A DNA stretch of 64,000 nucleotides from Pseudoduganella flava (GTDB lineage: Bacteria > Pseudomonadota > Gammaproteobacteria > Burkholderiales > Burkholderiaceae_D). The notes beneath the pieces were generated by a model that was given only the letters and a program-made list of their open reading frames with translations, was not told where the DNA came from and made no database searches. The stretch lies in contig NZ_VLKW01000011.1 of NCBI RefSeq assembly GCF_007830495.1, positions 62,001 to 126,000 of the forward strand, in the 5' to 3' direction. This document shows positions 8,847-16,867 of the stretch, piece by piece. The position numbers and the translations under genes were made by a program. Every line of letters starts with the position of its first letter. Position 1 is the stretch's first letter.

Positions 8847-9167
8847 CGGCATCCCCGCCGGCCGCCGCGATCGATGCACCGTGGCGGCAATCCTCTCCGA
8901 AATTCTTCAGTTCGAATATATCCACCTGGCTGCCGGTGCTGCCGGCATTCGCCGGAGTGGACCGCTTTGTTGGGCCGGCCCCATTGCCGGCGTTCCTCCG
9001 GTATTCGGCGTCCGCCATTAAGCGTGACGAAATTTATTCTCGCGTAAGTTTTCGCGACATTTATTGCGAATAAATGTGGAATCCCTTGCGGGTCTTATGG
9101 TAAATTGGCGGAACATTGAATTCTCACAGATTGTAACACCCGATTTTTCACTTGCGAAGGACAAGAG
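8847..9167. other. Intergenic region between receptor and H-NS-like gene
   Basis: No convincing gene is seen in these 321 bases. The first half is GC-rich with repeated CCGGC blocks; from about 9020 it becomes AT-rich with TCGCG repeats and a perfect palindrome, the likely promoter region of the H-NS-like gene. Confidence 0.5.
9057..9077. promoter_or_regulatory. Perfect 9-3-9 palindrome upstream of the H-NS-like gene
   Basis: Arms ACATTTATT (9057-9065) and AATAAATGT (9069-9077) surround GCG. The site lies 91 bases before the start codon in an AT-rich patch. Autoregulation by the H-NS-like protein or binding of a dimeric repressor are both possible; the sequence alone does not decide. Confidence 0.5.
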
Positions 9168-9464
9168 ATGACGACTTACCAGGAATACCAGGCAAAGATC
9201 GCCGAATTGCAGAAGCAGGCCGAACTGGCCCGTAAAAACGAAATCGCCCAGGCCAAGGAACAAATCGCCAACATCATGCGCGAATTCGGCCTGAGCATCG
9301 CCGACCTGGGCCCGGCCGTTAAAGCGGCCAAGCCCGTCAAGCCGCGCGCACCCGTGCCGATGAAATACCGCGACGACAAGACTGGCCAGACCTGGACCGG
9401 CCGCGGCCGTGCGCCGAAATGGCTGGAAGGCCGCAAAAAGGAAGACTTCCTGATCAAGCAATAA
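9168..9464 (+). CDS. H-NS family nucleoid-associated protein
   Basis: The 98-residue protein has the two-part layout of beta-proteobacterial H-NS/BpH3-type proteins: an N-terminal coiled coil (about residues 3-45, rich in Lys, Glu and Ala) for oligomerisation, a short Ala/Pro/Lys linker (AAKPVKPRAPVPMK), and a C-terminal DNA-binding domain with the signature TGQTWTGRGRAPKWL, which inserts an AT-hook-like loop into the minor groove. It silences AT-rich DNA and shapes the nucleoid. AAGGA lies 8 bases before the start. The AT-rich, palindrome-bearing upstream region suggests self-control. Confidence 0.9.
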   Translation: MTTYQEYQAKIAELQKQAELARKNEIAQAKEQIANIMREFGLSIADLGPAVKAAKPVKPRAPVPMKYRDDKTGQTWTGRGRAPKWLEGRKKEDFLIKQ

Positions 9465-10076
9465 ATGGGTGGCCGCGGCGGCACTGCCGTCCGCGCGCGT
9501 GGGGCTTATTTGCATTTGCAGCATGAGTCCGCGCACACCCTTGCCCATGCATCGATCCCGCAGCCGCTCCCGCACCCTTAGCGCCCTTAGCGCTCCATAG
9601 GACTTAAAGACGGCGCGCCTCTTCGCAGCGCGCCGATTATGTCGGACATGCTGTCCGATGTGTTGTCGGGGCGGATTCGGGAGAGCATGATGCTATTGGC
9701 CGATACCGATCCCCACGCGCGCCGGCACGCAGCCGATAGCGCCGCCAGCCAACTTGCGCTGGTCTTTCCTATCCCTGTGGCATTCGGTCCCGCTATCTTG
9801 CCCGATATCCGCCGTATTAGCAGCGCCACGCGTTGCTTTCCGCCGACATTCATCCTGCTGCCAGCCTCGTCAACGAATGCATGCCAGTGAGCGTACTCGC
9901 TTGCAATGGCATGCGTATCCCTGCGCTTTAGCGCGCGTTTAGCTTTCCGGTACTCCGGCTATTTCGACTTGCCGGCGCTTATTTACAGCCGATAAGACGG
10001 CGCTTTGTCGCTGCGATTGCACAGGTTTAGCGCGCATCCCCTGTATGATGTTGCTTTTTGAACACAGGGAGGTGTC
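9465..10076. other. 612-base region without a convincing gene
   Basis: Small ORFs exist on both strands (for example 9639-9890 + and 9587-9853 -) but none has a ribosome site, recognisable motif or good codon bias. Two hairpins stand out: CGGCGCGC (9611-9618) with GCGCGCCG (9628-9635), and TCGGACA (9642-9648) with TGTCCGA (9652-9658) around a 3-base loop. Neither has a T-tract. Composition is lower in GC than the flanks. It may hold a small RNA or decayed DNA. Confidence 0.4.
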
Positions 10077-11357
10077 ATGCACGCAACACTGATCCGTCGG
10101 GCGGCCGGAGCGGCGGCTGCCTTGCTGTGCGCCGTCGCGTGGTCCGCGCCGGTGCTGCTGGTGCCCGAGCGCGTCTGGACGGGGGAAGGCCGGCCGCACG
10201 CCGGCTGGGCCGTGCTGGTGGATGACGGCAAGGTGCAGGCGGCCGGTCCGCTGGCGCAGGTGCCGGCGCGGGCCGACGTGGAGCGCATCGCGCTGCCGGG
10301 CCGAACGTTGATCCCCGGCCTGATCGACATGCACTCGCACGTGCTGCTGCACCCGTATAACGAAACGAGCTGGGACGACCAGGTGCTGAAGGAAAGCGTC
10401 GAGTACCGCGTGCTGCTGGCGGCCCGCCATGCGGCGGCCCAGCTGCAATCGGGCTTCACGACGTTGCGCGACCTGGGCAGCGAAGGCGCCGGCTATGCGG
10501 ACGTGGCGATCAGGAAGGCGATCGACGATGGCGTGATACCGGGCCCGCGGCTGTTCGTGGCCACGCGGGCGATCGTCGCGTCGTCCAGCTACGGCCCGAA
10601 CGTGCGCGCCTACCGGCCGGACATGGTGCTGCCGGGCGGCGCGCAGGAGGCGACCGGCGTCGACGAGGTCGTCAAGGCCGTGCGCGAGCAGTCCGCCCGC
10701 GGCGCCGACTGGATCAAGGTATATGCCGACTACCGCACCGGCCCGGACAACGCCGCGCATGCGACGTTCACGCAGGAAGAGTTGAATGCGCTCGTGAAGG
10801 CGGCCCACGAGTCGGGCCGCAAGGTGGCGTCGCACGCCAGCACGGACGAAGGGATGCGCCGCTCGGTGCTGGCGGGCGTCGACACGATCGAGCACGGCTA
10901 CGGCGGCAGCGAAGCGACGTTTCGGCTGATGGCCGAGCGCAAGGTCGCGTACTTCCCCACGCTGACGGCACCGGAAGCCAGCGGAGAGTACTTCCAGAAG
11001 CACGTGCGCGGCGGCCCGCCGACGCCGGCGATGCAGGCGGCCGCGCGCGCGTTCGCGCTGGCGCGCAAGGCAGGCGTAACGATCGGCCTGGGCAGCGATG
11101 TCGGCGTGTTCGCACACGGCACCAGCGCGCGCGAGGCGCAGTGGCTCGTCAAGCTGGGCATGACGCCGCTGGAAGCATTGCGCGCGGCCACCGTCGTCAA
11201 TGCGGCGGTACTGGACCGGGCCGGGCAGCTGGGGCAGGTGAAGCCCGGCTTGCTGGCGGACCTGGTGGCCGTCGACGGCGACCCCACCGAGGACATCGGC
11301 GCGCTGGGCCGCGTGGCGTTCGTGATGAAGGGCGGCGTGGTCCATCGCCGGCCCTGA
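10077..11357 (+). CDS. Exported amidohydrolase (Xaa-Pro/imidazolonepropionase-like)
   Basis: The 426-residue product has an N-terminal signal peptide (cut near AWSAP), placing it in the periplasm. The rest is a metal-dependent amidohydrolase barrel: IDMHSHVLL gives the first HxH pair, DWIKVYAD supplies the bridging Lys, KVASHAS and EHGYG the following His ligands, and GLGSDVG the catalytic Asp. A C-terminal beta segment (KPGLLADLVAVDGDP) completes the composite fold. Related exported enzymes cleave Xaa-Pro or Xaa-Arg dipeptides, so a peptide or cyclic amide substrate is likely. GGGAGG lies 6 bases before the ATG. Confidence 0.85.
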   Translation: MHATLIRRAAGAAAALLCAVAWSAPVLLVPERVWTGEGRPHAGWAVLVDDGKVQAAGPLAQVPARADVERIALPGRTLIPGLIDMHSHVLLHPYNETSWDDQVLKESVEYRVLLAARHAAAQLQSGFTTLRDLGSEGAGYADVAIRKAIDDGVIPGPRLFVATRAIVASSSYGPNVRAYRPDMVLPGGAQEATGVDEVVKAVREQSARGADWIKVYADYRTGPDNAAHATFTQEELNALVKAAHESGRKVASHASTDEGMRRSVLAGVDTIEHGYGGSEATFRLMAERKVAYFPTLTAPEASGEYFQKHVRGGPPTPAMQAAARAFALARKAGVTIGLGSDVGVFAHGTSAREAQWLVKLGMTPLEALRAATVVNAAVLDRAGQLGQVKPGLLADLVAVDGDPTEDIGALGRVAFVMKGGVVHRRP

Positions 11358-11411
11358 CAGCCCGGCGGCATGGGGGCGCCGGGGCGGCGCGATGTATGCG
11401 AAGATGGGCGC

Positions 11412-12020
11412 ATGACTCCACTGTTCCCGCTAAATACCGTGTTGTTCCCGGACGGCCGGCTCGCGCTGCAGGTGTTCGAGGTGCGCTACCTGGACATGGT
11501 GAAGCGTTGCATCGCCAATGCCGAGGAGTTCGGCGTCGTCGCGCTGGCGCACGGCGACGAGGTGCGCAAACCGGGCCAGCACGAAGCGATCGCGCCGATC
11601 GGCACGTTGGCCCGCGTCGTCGACTGGACGGCGCCGCTGCCAGGGCTGATGCACGTGACCTGCATCGGCACGCAGCGCTTCCGCGTCGAGTCGGCCGAGC
11701 AGTTGAAGCATGGCCTGTGGATGGCCGACATCGAACGCCTGCCGGACGACTTGGCCGTGCCGGTGCCGGCGGACCAGCAGGACGTGGCCAATGCGCTCGG
11801 CGCGTTGATCCGCTCGCTGCAGGAGCGCGGCGTGACGCCCGCGCAGATGCCGATGCAGGCGCCGTACCGGCTCGACGAAAGCGGCTGGGTCGCCAACCGC
11901 TGGTGCGAGCTGCTGGAGCTGGACCTGCCGCAGAAGCAGCTGCTGCTGGCGCAGGACAATCCCGTGCTGCGCCTCGAGCTGGTGCAGGATGCGCTGGACG
12001 ACAGCGGCTACCTCAATTAG
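11412..12020 (+). CDS. LON peptidase substrate-binding domain protein
   Basis: The 202-residue protein is a stand-alone Lon N-terminal domain with no ATPase or protease part. It opens with the family pattern PLFPLNTVLFPDGRLALQVF and continues with RYLDMVKRC and the GTLARVVDW segment, followed by a helical C-terminus. Such proteins are common in proteobacteria next to unrelated genes; their role is unclear, possibly recognition of unfolded clients. The start at MTPLF is chosen because the family begins there; an in-frame upstream extension lacks homology. It follows the amidohydrolase gene by 54 bases and may be cotranscribed. Confidence 0.85.
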   Translation: MTPLFPLNTVLFPDGRLALQVFEVRYLDMVKRCIANAEEFGVVALAHGDEVRKPGQHEAIAPIGTLARVVDWTAPLPGLMHVTCIGTQRFRVESAEQLKHGLWMADIERLPDDLAVPVPADQQDVANALGALIRSLQERGVTPAQMPMQAPYRLDESGWVANRWCELLELDLPQKQLLLAQDNPVLRLELVQDALDDSGYLN

Positions 12021-12021
12021 C

Positions 12022-12058
12022 GGTTCCATCCTGGTGGTTCCATCCTGGTGGTTCCATC
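12022..12058. repeat. 14-base tandem repeat, 2.6 copies
   Basis: The unit GGTTCCATCCTGGT occurs at 12022-12035 and 12036-12049, followed by a partial copy to 12058, directly after the stop of the LON-domain gene. It is non-coding and probably arose by replication slippage. Confidence 0.8.
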
Positions 12059-12135
12059 GCGACGGGCGGCGCTGGCTCTGTGACGGAGCCACGCGCGCCG
12101 CTACACTGGCTCCACGCCACCTTGGGGAGCCATGC

Positions 12136-12765
12136 ATGTACACGCCATCCACCTTCGCCGAAGACCGCCTCGACGTGCAGCATGCGCTGATCCGCGCCCA
12201 TCCGCTCGCGACGTTGATCGTGGCCGGCAGCATGGAACTGACGGCCGACCTGATGCCGTTCGCGCTGTACCCGGATGAGGGGCCGCACGGCACCCTGCGC
12301 GCCCACGTGGGGCGGGCCAATCCGCTGTGGCGCGAGCTGCGCGCCGGGGCCGAATGCCTGCTTGTGTTCCAGGGACCGGAAGCGTACGTGAGCCCCAGCT
12401 GGTATGCCAGCAAGGCCGAGACGCACAAGGTCGTCCCCACGTGGAACTACGTGGTGGTGCAGGTGCGCGGGCCGGCGCGCGTGACGGAGGATGGTGCATG
12501 GCTGCACCGCCAGCTGCGCGACCTGACCGATGCGCACGAGGGCCGGATGGCCACGCCGTGGCGCGTCGACGATGCGCCGGCGGAGTTCATCGATGGATTG
12601 ACCCGCGCGCTGGTCGGCATCGAGGTGCCGATCGCCCACATCGCCGCGAAATGGAAGGTCAGCCAGAACCGCGGCGAGGCGGATCGCGCCGGCGTGGCAC
12701 GCGGCCTGGACGCCGCGGCGCCGGCGATGGCGCAGCTGGTGCGGGAAGCCGTTGCGCGCGCTTAG
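12136..12765 (+). CDS. paiB: FMN-binding PaiB-type negative regulator
   Basis: The 209-residue protein is a split-barrel flavin-binding protein of the PaiB family. Typical segments are MYTPSTFAEDR at the start, ALIRAHPLATLIV, the GPEAYVSPSWYASK loop, and VPTWNYVVVQVRG; KWKVSQNR near the C-terminus is also conserved. PaiB was first described in Bacillus as repressing sporulation and protease genes, and homologues in proteobacteria may instead be flavin oxidoreductases; no PaiA partner is adjacent. GGGGAG precedes the ATG by 6 bases. The 3' end overlaps the convergent EamA gene by 4 bases. Confidence 0.85.
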   Translation: MYTPSTFAEDRLDVQHALIRAHPLATLIVAGSMELTADLMPFALYPDEGPHGTLRAHVGRANPLWRELRAGAECLLVFQGPEAYVSPSWYASKAETHKVVPTWNYVVVQVRGPARVTEDGAWLHRQLRDLTDAHEGRMATPWRVDDAPAEFIDGLTRALVGIEVPIAHIAAKWKVSQNRGEADRAGVARGLDAAAPAMAQLVREAVARA

Positions 12766-13715
12766 GCGGGCGCGATCTCGTCTTCGGCCGCGTGCACCCG
12801 CACCGACCACATCACGCCCAGCACGAGCAGCGCGATCGCTGCCGCTTCCAGCGGGCGTGGCCACGCCTGCCGGTACAGGAAGCCGTACAGCAGCGCGAAC
12901 AGCGTCTCGAAGAGGATCAGCTGGCCGGACAGCGTGACGGGCACGCGCCGGCTGGCGACATTCCATAACTGGTTGCCGATCACGGATGCGCCCAGCGCGA
13001 GCACGGCATTGCAGGTCCAGAACAGCCCCCAATCGCGGCCGCTCGCGGCGCCCGCCGCGCCCGTCACGTCCTGATGCCACAGCGCGAACGCGACACTGCC
13101 GACAGCGACTGAAATGATGCCTGTCGCGAGCCCGTACAAGGCGGACCACTCGGCGCTGGAGAAGTGCGCATTCGTCTTCAGGTAGCGCGCGTTGTCGACG
13201 GCATACCAGGTCCAGCACAGCAGCGCGCCGGCCGCGCAGGCCAGACCCGCGACCGTCTGCCACAGCGGGCGGCCGGTATCGCGAGCATGCAGGAACACGT
13301 CCAGATTGATGCAGGCGATGCCGGCCGCAACGACCAGCAGGGGCAGTGCCAGCTGGCGCAGCGGCACGGCGCCGTGATCATGCCGGCCCAGCAGCGTGAC
13401 GGTGATCGGCAGCACGCCGATGATCAGCGACGTGGGCGCGACGCCGGCCAGCTTCACGCCGAATGCCAGCAGCATGTAGTAGACGAGGTTGCCGGCCAGC
13501 GCATGGCGCAGCAATGCGATGCAGTCGCCGCGGTCGAGCCGGTGGGCGAGGGTGGTCAGCTTCGGGGACAGCAGCAGCAGCGCCATCGCGCCATACGCCG
13601 TGTAGCGGCCGAGGGCCAGTTCCAGCGGCGAGAACGCCGTCAACAGCGCGGGCGCGATGAACACCATGCCCCACAAGGCCCCCGCGGCCAGGCCGCACAA
13701 TACGCCAATCCACAT
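12762..13715 (-). CDS. EamA/DMT family transporter
   Basis: The 317-residue protein carries ten predicted membrane helices arranged as two five-helix EamA repeats (first WIGVLCGLAAGALWGMVF, second from about residue 155). The PLELALGRYTAYGAMALLLL segment and GQLILFETLFALLYGFL in the second repeat are typical of the family. Members export amino acids, sugars or nucleosides; the substrate is unknown. The start at MWIGV is preferred since an upstream in-frame extension is hydrophilic and unlike family members. It is divergent from the erythromycin-esterase gene across a region holding a perfect palindrome. Confidence 0.82.
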   Translation of the reverse strand: MWIGVLCGLAAGALWGMVFIAPALLTAFSPLELALGRYTAYGAMALLLLSPKLTTLAHRLDRGDCIALLRHALAGNLVYYMLLAFGVKLAGVAPTSLIIGVLPITVTLLGRHDHGAVPLRQLALPLLVVAAGIACINLDVFLHARDTGRPLWQTVAGLACAAGALLCWTWYAVDNARYLKTNAHFSSAEWSALYGLATGIISVAVGSVAFALWHQDVTGAAGAASGRDWGLFWTCNAVLALGASVIGNQLWNVASRRVPVTLSGQLILFETLFALLYGFLYRQAWPRPLEAAAIALLVLGVMWSVRVHAAEDEIAPA

Positions 13716-13738
13716 CAGCTCTTTCCAGTGATTAAGGT

Positions 13739-13753
13739 TGCGACAGTGTCGCA
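13739..13753. promoter_or_regulatory. Palindromic operator candidate between divergent genes
   Basis: TGCGACA (13739-13745) and TGTCGCA (13747-13753) form a perfect 7-1-7 palindrome in the 97-base divergent region. It could bind a dimeric regulator acting on the EamA gene, the esterase gene, or both. Confidence 0.45.
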
Positions 13754-13812
13754 CGGAGTGCGCTATCGTGACCACCACAGAGCCACCCTACGTATCTGGC
13801 AGGAGACCCATC

Positions 13813-15165
13813 ATGACAGACCGGAGCATCATCGCGGCGCTGCGCCGCGAGGCCCGCCCGTTCGCGGCAAACGAGGATGTCGATTATCTGCTCGAGTGCA
13901 TCGGCGACGCCTCGATCGTGCTGCTCGGCGAGGCCACGCACGGCACGCGCGAGTTCTACAAGCTGCGCGCCGAGATCAGCAAGCGGCTGATCGTCGACAA
14001 GGGTTTCGACGCGATCGCCGTCGAAGCGGACTGGCCGGACGCGCTGCGCGTGTCGCGCTACGTGCAGCACGGTGGCGACGACATGACGGCGGAAGGCGCG
14101 CTGTCCGGCTACAAGCGTTTCCCGCAATGGATGTGGCGCAATCACGAGATCGTCGACCTGGTGAACTGGCTGCGTGTGCACAACGGGCACGTGGCCAGCG
14201 CGGCGCGGCGCGTGGGCTTCCACGGGTTGGACCTGTACAGCCTGCGGCAGTCGATGCATGCCGTGATCGCCTACCTGGACGACGCCGACCCACAGGCCGC
14301 CGACCGGGCGCGCCAGCGCTACGCGTGCATCGACCACATGGCCGAGGACCCGCAGCGCTACGGCTATGCGACGACGTTCGGGATGAAGGAGGATTGCGAG
14401 CAGGAGGTGGTGCGCCAGCTGACGGAGCTGACGCGGCAAGCCAGCGACCACCTGCAGCAGATGGGCGGGCAAGTGCCGGACGAATTGTTCTATGCGCAGC
14501 AGAACGCCCGCGTGGCGCGCAATGCGGAAGTGTATTACCGCTCGATGTTCCAGAGCCGCGACGAGTCGTGGAACGTGCGCGACTCGCACATGGCCGAAAC
14601 GCTGGAGGCGCTGCGCGAGCACATCAGCCAGCGCACGGGCCGCCCCGGCAAGATCGTCGTGTGGGCGCACAACTCGCACCTGGGCGACGCGCAGGCCACC
14701 GAGATGGGCGAGCACGGCCAGCTGAACCTGGGCCAGCTGGTGCGCGAACGCTACCGGCCGGACGACGTCTTCCTGCTGGGCTTCACGACACATACGGGCA
14801 CGGTGACGGCGGCCACGGAATGGGACGGTCCGGCGGAACTGAAGCAGGTGGTGCCGTCGCGCACGGACAGCGTCGAACGGCTGATGCACGACACGGCGGT
14901 GGCCACCGGCATGGGCCAGTTCCTGCTGCCGATCCGCGGCCACGCCAGCGTGCTGGCCAAGCTGCCGTCGCGCTACCTGGAGCGGGCGATCGGCGTCATC
15001 TACCGCCCCGAATCGGAGCGCTACAGCCACTACTTCCATGCCGACGCGGCGAAACAGTTCGACGCGCTGATCCACGTCGACCGCAGCACCGCACTGCGCC
15101 CGCTGGAACGCTCGGCGCTGTGGCGGATGGATGAGGTGCCGGAGACTTATCCGAGTGGGTTGTAG
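13813..15165 (+). CDS. Erythromycin esterase family protein
   Basis: The 450-residue protein matches the Ere/succinoglycan-biosynthesis-like esterase fold. Conserved stretches include LLGEATHGTREFY (with the His and Glu of the active site), IAVEADWPDALRV, VGFHGLDLYSL, and VVWAHNSHLGDA. True Ere enzymes open the macrolide lactone by hydrolysis, but most chromosomal relatives in soil bacteria have not been shown to do so, and resistance should not be assumed. AGGAG 8 bases before the ATG fixes the start. A 99-base repeat element lies just downstream. Confidence 0.85.
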   Translation: MTDRSIIAALRREARPFAANEDVDYLLECIGDASIVLLGEATHGTREFYKLRAEISKRLIVDKGFDAIAVEADWPDALRVSRYVQHGGDDMTAEGALSGYKRFPQWMWRNHEIVDLVNWLRVHNGHVASAARRVGFHGLDLYSLRQSMHAVIAYLDDADPQAADRARQRYACIDHMAEDPQRYGYATTFGMKEDCEQEVVRQLTELTRQASDHLQQMGGQVPDELFYAQQNARVARNAEVYYRSMFQSRDESWNVRDSHMAETLEALREHISQRTGRPGKIVVWAHNSHLGDAQATEMGEHGQLNLGQLVRERYRPDDVFLLGFTTHTGTVTAATEWDGPAELKQVVPSRTDSVERLMHDTAVATGMGQFLLPIRGHASVLAKLPSRYLERAIGVIYRPESERYSHYFHADAAKQFDALIHVDRSTALRPLERSALWRMDEVPETYPSGL

Positions 15166-15205
15166 TTCCCGCTCGCGCGCCGGGAGCGCATGCCGTCAAC
15201 CCAGC

Positions 15206-15324
15206 GGCAAGGGCCGGGGTCAGGAAGGAGTGCTGGCATGCATGCCAGCACCGCTTTGCAGGCGGAGAGCAGTGCTCTCCGAAACCCCTGCAAAGCCCCG
15301 CCGGGTCTGACCCCAGGGTTTGCC
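15206..15324. repeat. Dispersed inverted-repeat element, copy 1
   Basis: The 99-base core (15216-15314) begins GGGGTCAG and ends CTGACCCC. Five bases outside each end are GGCAA (15206-15210) and TTGCC (15320-15324), extending the terminal symmetry. Inside are a long palindrome built on TGCTGGCATGCATGCCAGCA and a hairpin CGGAGAGC/GCTCTCCG. A copy of the same core length lies in the opposite orientation at 61910-62008 with about ten differences. It lies between the esterase gene and the DUF1294 gene and contains no ORF, so it resembles a REP/MITE-type element. Confidence 0.8.
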
Positions 15325-15360
15325 TTGGGTTTTGCGCTGGGGTCGGCGGCCCCTTGGTGC

Positions 15361-15630
15361 TTACACCACCAGCAGCACCGCCAGGTTCGCCACCACCGTG
15401 ATCCAGAACTTCACCTGGAACGACATCTTGCCCGTCTTGTGCCGCACGAGCCGTTGTGCCAGCAGGCCGCCGGGCCAGCCGCCGATCAGCCCGAGCAGCA
15501 GCAACGTGCGTTCGGGTGTGCGGCGGCGGCCCGTCTGGGCGGCGCGCTTGTCGCGGGTGTAGGCGAGGTAGCAGGCGATGCTGGTACACGCGTACCAGCC
15601 GCCCGCCACCGCCGGCAACGTGGCGATCAA
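15361..15630 (-). CDS. DUF1294 small membrane protein
   Basis: The 89-residue protein has the DUF1294 signature: TRDKRAAQTGRRRTPERTLL followed by LGLIGGWPGGLLAQRL and RHKTGKMSF, with three predicted membrane helices. Many relatives carry an N-terminal cold-shock domain; here only the membrane part is present. The start is a TTG just 7 bases after the trpS stop on the same strand, with no clear ribosome site, so translation may depend on coupling to trpS. Function is unknown for the whole family. Confidence 0.72.
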   Translation of the reverse strand: MIATLPAVAGGWYACTSIACYLAYTRDKRAAQTGRRRTPERTLLLLGLIGGWPGGLLAQRLVRHKTGKMSFQVKFWITVVANLAVLLVV

Positions 15631-15637
15631 AAATAGA

Positions 15638-16660
15638 TCAGAAGTAGTTCAGGCCGAGCGCGGCCTTCACTTCGTCGGCCGTCTTCGCCGCCACCTCGCG
15701 GGCGCGTGCGGTGCCTTCCTTCAGGATCTGCATCACGTAGCCCTTGTCCTTTGCGTATTCCTCGCGGCGCGCGCGGATTGGTGCCAGCAGCTCCTGCAGC
15801 ACCGCGTCGAGGCGCTTCTTGACGACGGTGTCGCCCAGGCCGCCCCGCACATAGTGCGCCTTCATTTCTTCCAGCGCGGCCTTGTCGGTATCGAACGCGT
15901 CCAGGTAGATGAACGCGACGTTGCCTTCCAGGTGGCCCGGGTCCTGCACGCGCAGGTGCAGCGGGTCCGTGTAGACCTTCTTCACGGCGGCCGCGATCTC
16001 GTCGGCGGAAGCGCCCAGGTTGATCGTGTTGCCGAGCGACTTGCTCATCTTCGCCTTGCCGTCGATGCCCGGCAGGCGGCCGATTTCCGGCACCAGCGCC
16101 TTGCACTCGACGAGGATGTCGCGGTTCGCGATGCGGTTGAAGCGGCGCACGATCTCGTTGGTCTGCTCGATCATCGGGATCTGGTCTTCGCCGACCGGCA
16201 CGATCGATGCCTTGAACGCCGAGATGTCGGCGGCCTGCGAGGCCGGATACGTGAGGAAGCCGGCCGGGATGTCGCGCTCGAAGCCGCGCAGCACGATTTC
16301 CGCCTTGACGGTCGGGTTGCGCTCCAGGCGGGCGACCGTGACCATGTTCAGGTAGTAGAACGTCAGCTCGGCCAGTTCCGGGATCTGCGACTGGATCAGG
16401 ATCGTCGACTTGGCCGGGTCGATGCCGACGGCCAGGTAATCCAGCGCCACCTCGACGACGTTGCGGTGCACCTTGTTGATGTCGTCCATATTGTCCGTCA
16501 GCGCCTGCGAGTCGGCCAGCATGATGAACTGCTGGTACTCGTGCTGGTACTGGACGCGGCTGCGCAGGCTGCCGACGTAGTGGCCCAGGTGCAGCGGCCC
16601 GGTCGGGCGGTCGCCCGTCAGGATCACGGCGGGGGAGGGAGTTTTTTCTGGCTGGCTCAT
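15638..16660 (-). CDS. trpS: Tryptophanyl-tRNA synthetase
   Basis: The 340-residue class Ic synthetase charges tRNA-Trp. The ATP-binding GDRPTGPLHLGHYVG segment carries the HIGH-type motif, and KAKMSKSLGNTI is the KMSKS loop. MIEQTNEIVRRFN and GEDQIPMI complete the tryptophan pocket. The start at MSQPEK is supported by AGGAA 6 bases upstream; an upstream in-frame extension reads through a hairpin and is unlikely. A terminator-like hairpin lies about 40 bases upstream in the leader. Confidence 0.95.
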   Translation of the reverse strand: MSQPEKTPSPAVILTGDRPTGPLHLGHYVGSLRSRVQYQHEYQQFIMLADSQALTDNMDDINKVHRNVVEVALDYLAVGIDPAKSTILIQSQIPELAELTFYYLNMVTVARLERNPTVKAEIVLRGFERDIPAGFLTYPASQAADISAFKASIVPVGEDQIPMIEQTNEIVRRFNRIANRDILVECKALVPEIGRLPGIDGKAKMSKSLGNTINLGASADEIAAAVKKVYTDPLHLRVQDPGHLEGNVAFIYLDAFDTDKAALEEMKAHYVRGGLGDTVVKKRLDAVLQELLAPIRARREEYAKDKGYVMQILKEGTARAREVAAKTADEVKAALGLNYF

Positions 16661-16699
16661 CGGGGTTCCTTGGAACTTGCCCCCATCGGTTGCGCCATG

Positions 16700-16727
16700 A
16701 AAAACGCCACCTGGCGGAGGCGGCGTT
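16700..16727 (-). terminator. Terminator-like hairpin upstream of trpS
   Basis: Read on the minus strand, AACGCC (16727-16722) pairs with GGCGTT (16708-16703), extended inward by two more G-C pairs past a mismatch, and is followed by TTTT. It would end transcripts coming from the YXWGXW gene upstream, or serve as an attenuator if the trpS promoter lies before it. Confidence 0.5.
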
Positions 16728-16867
16728 GAAATCACATCTTTGTCAGAAGCGGCCGCACGACGTCGAGCGGCGCCACCACAGTAAGACAGAACGATGCGAT
16801 TGGGTAATAGTCATCCCGCAATGGTTGCAGGTTCGTGCCGGACTGTCAAGCCGGCACGGTGCGGCGC

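Noticed and set aside
9639..9890. Possible 83-aa plus-strand gene and an opposing 88-aa frame
   Set aside because: No ribosome site, motif or codon bias; described instead as a gene-free region.
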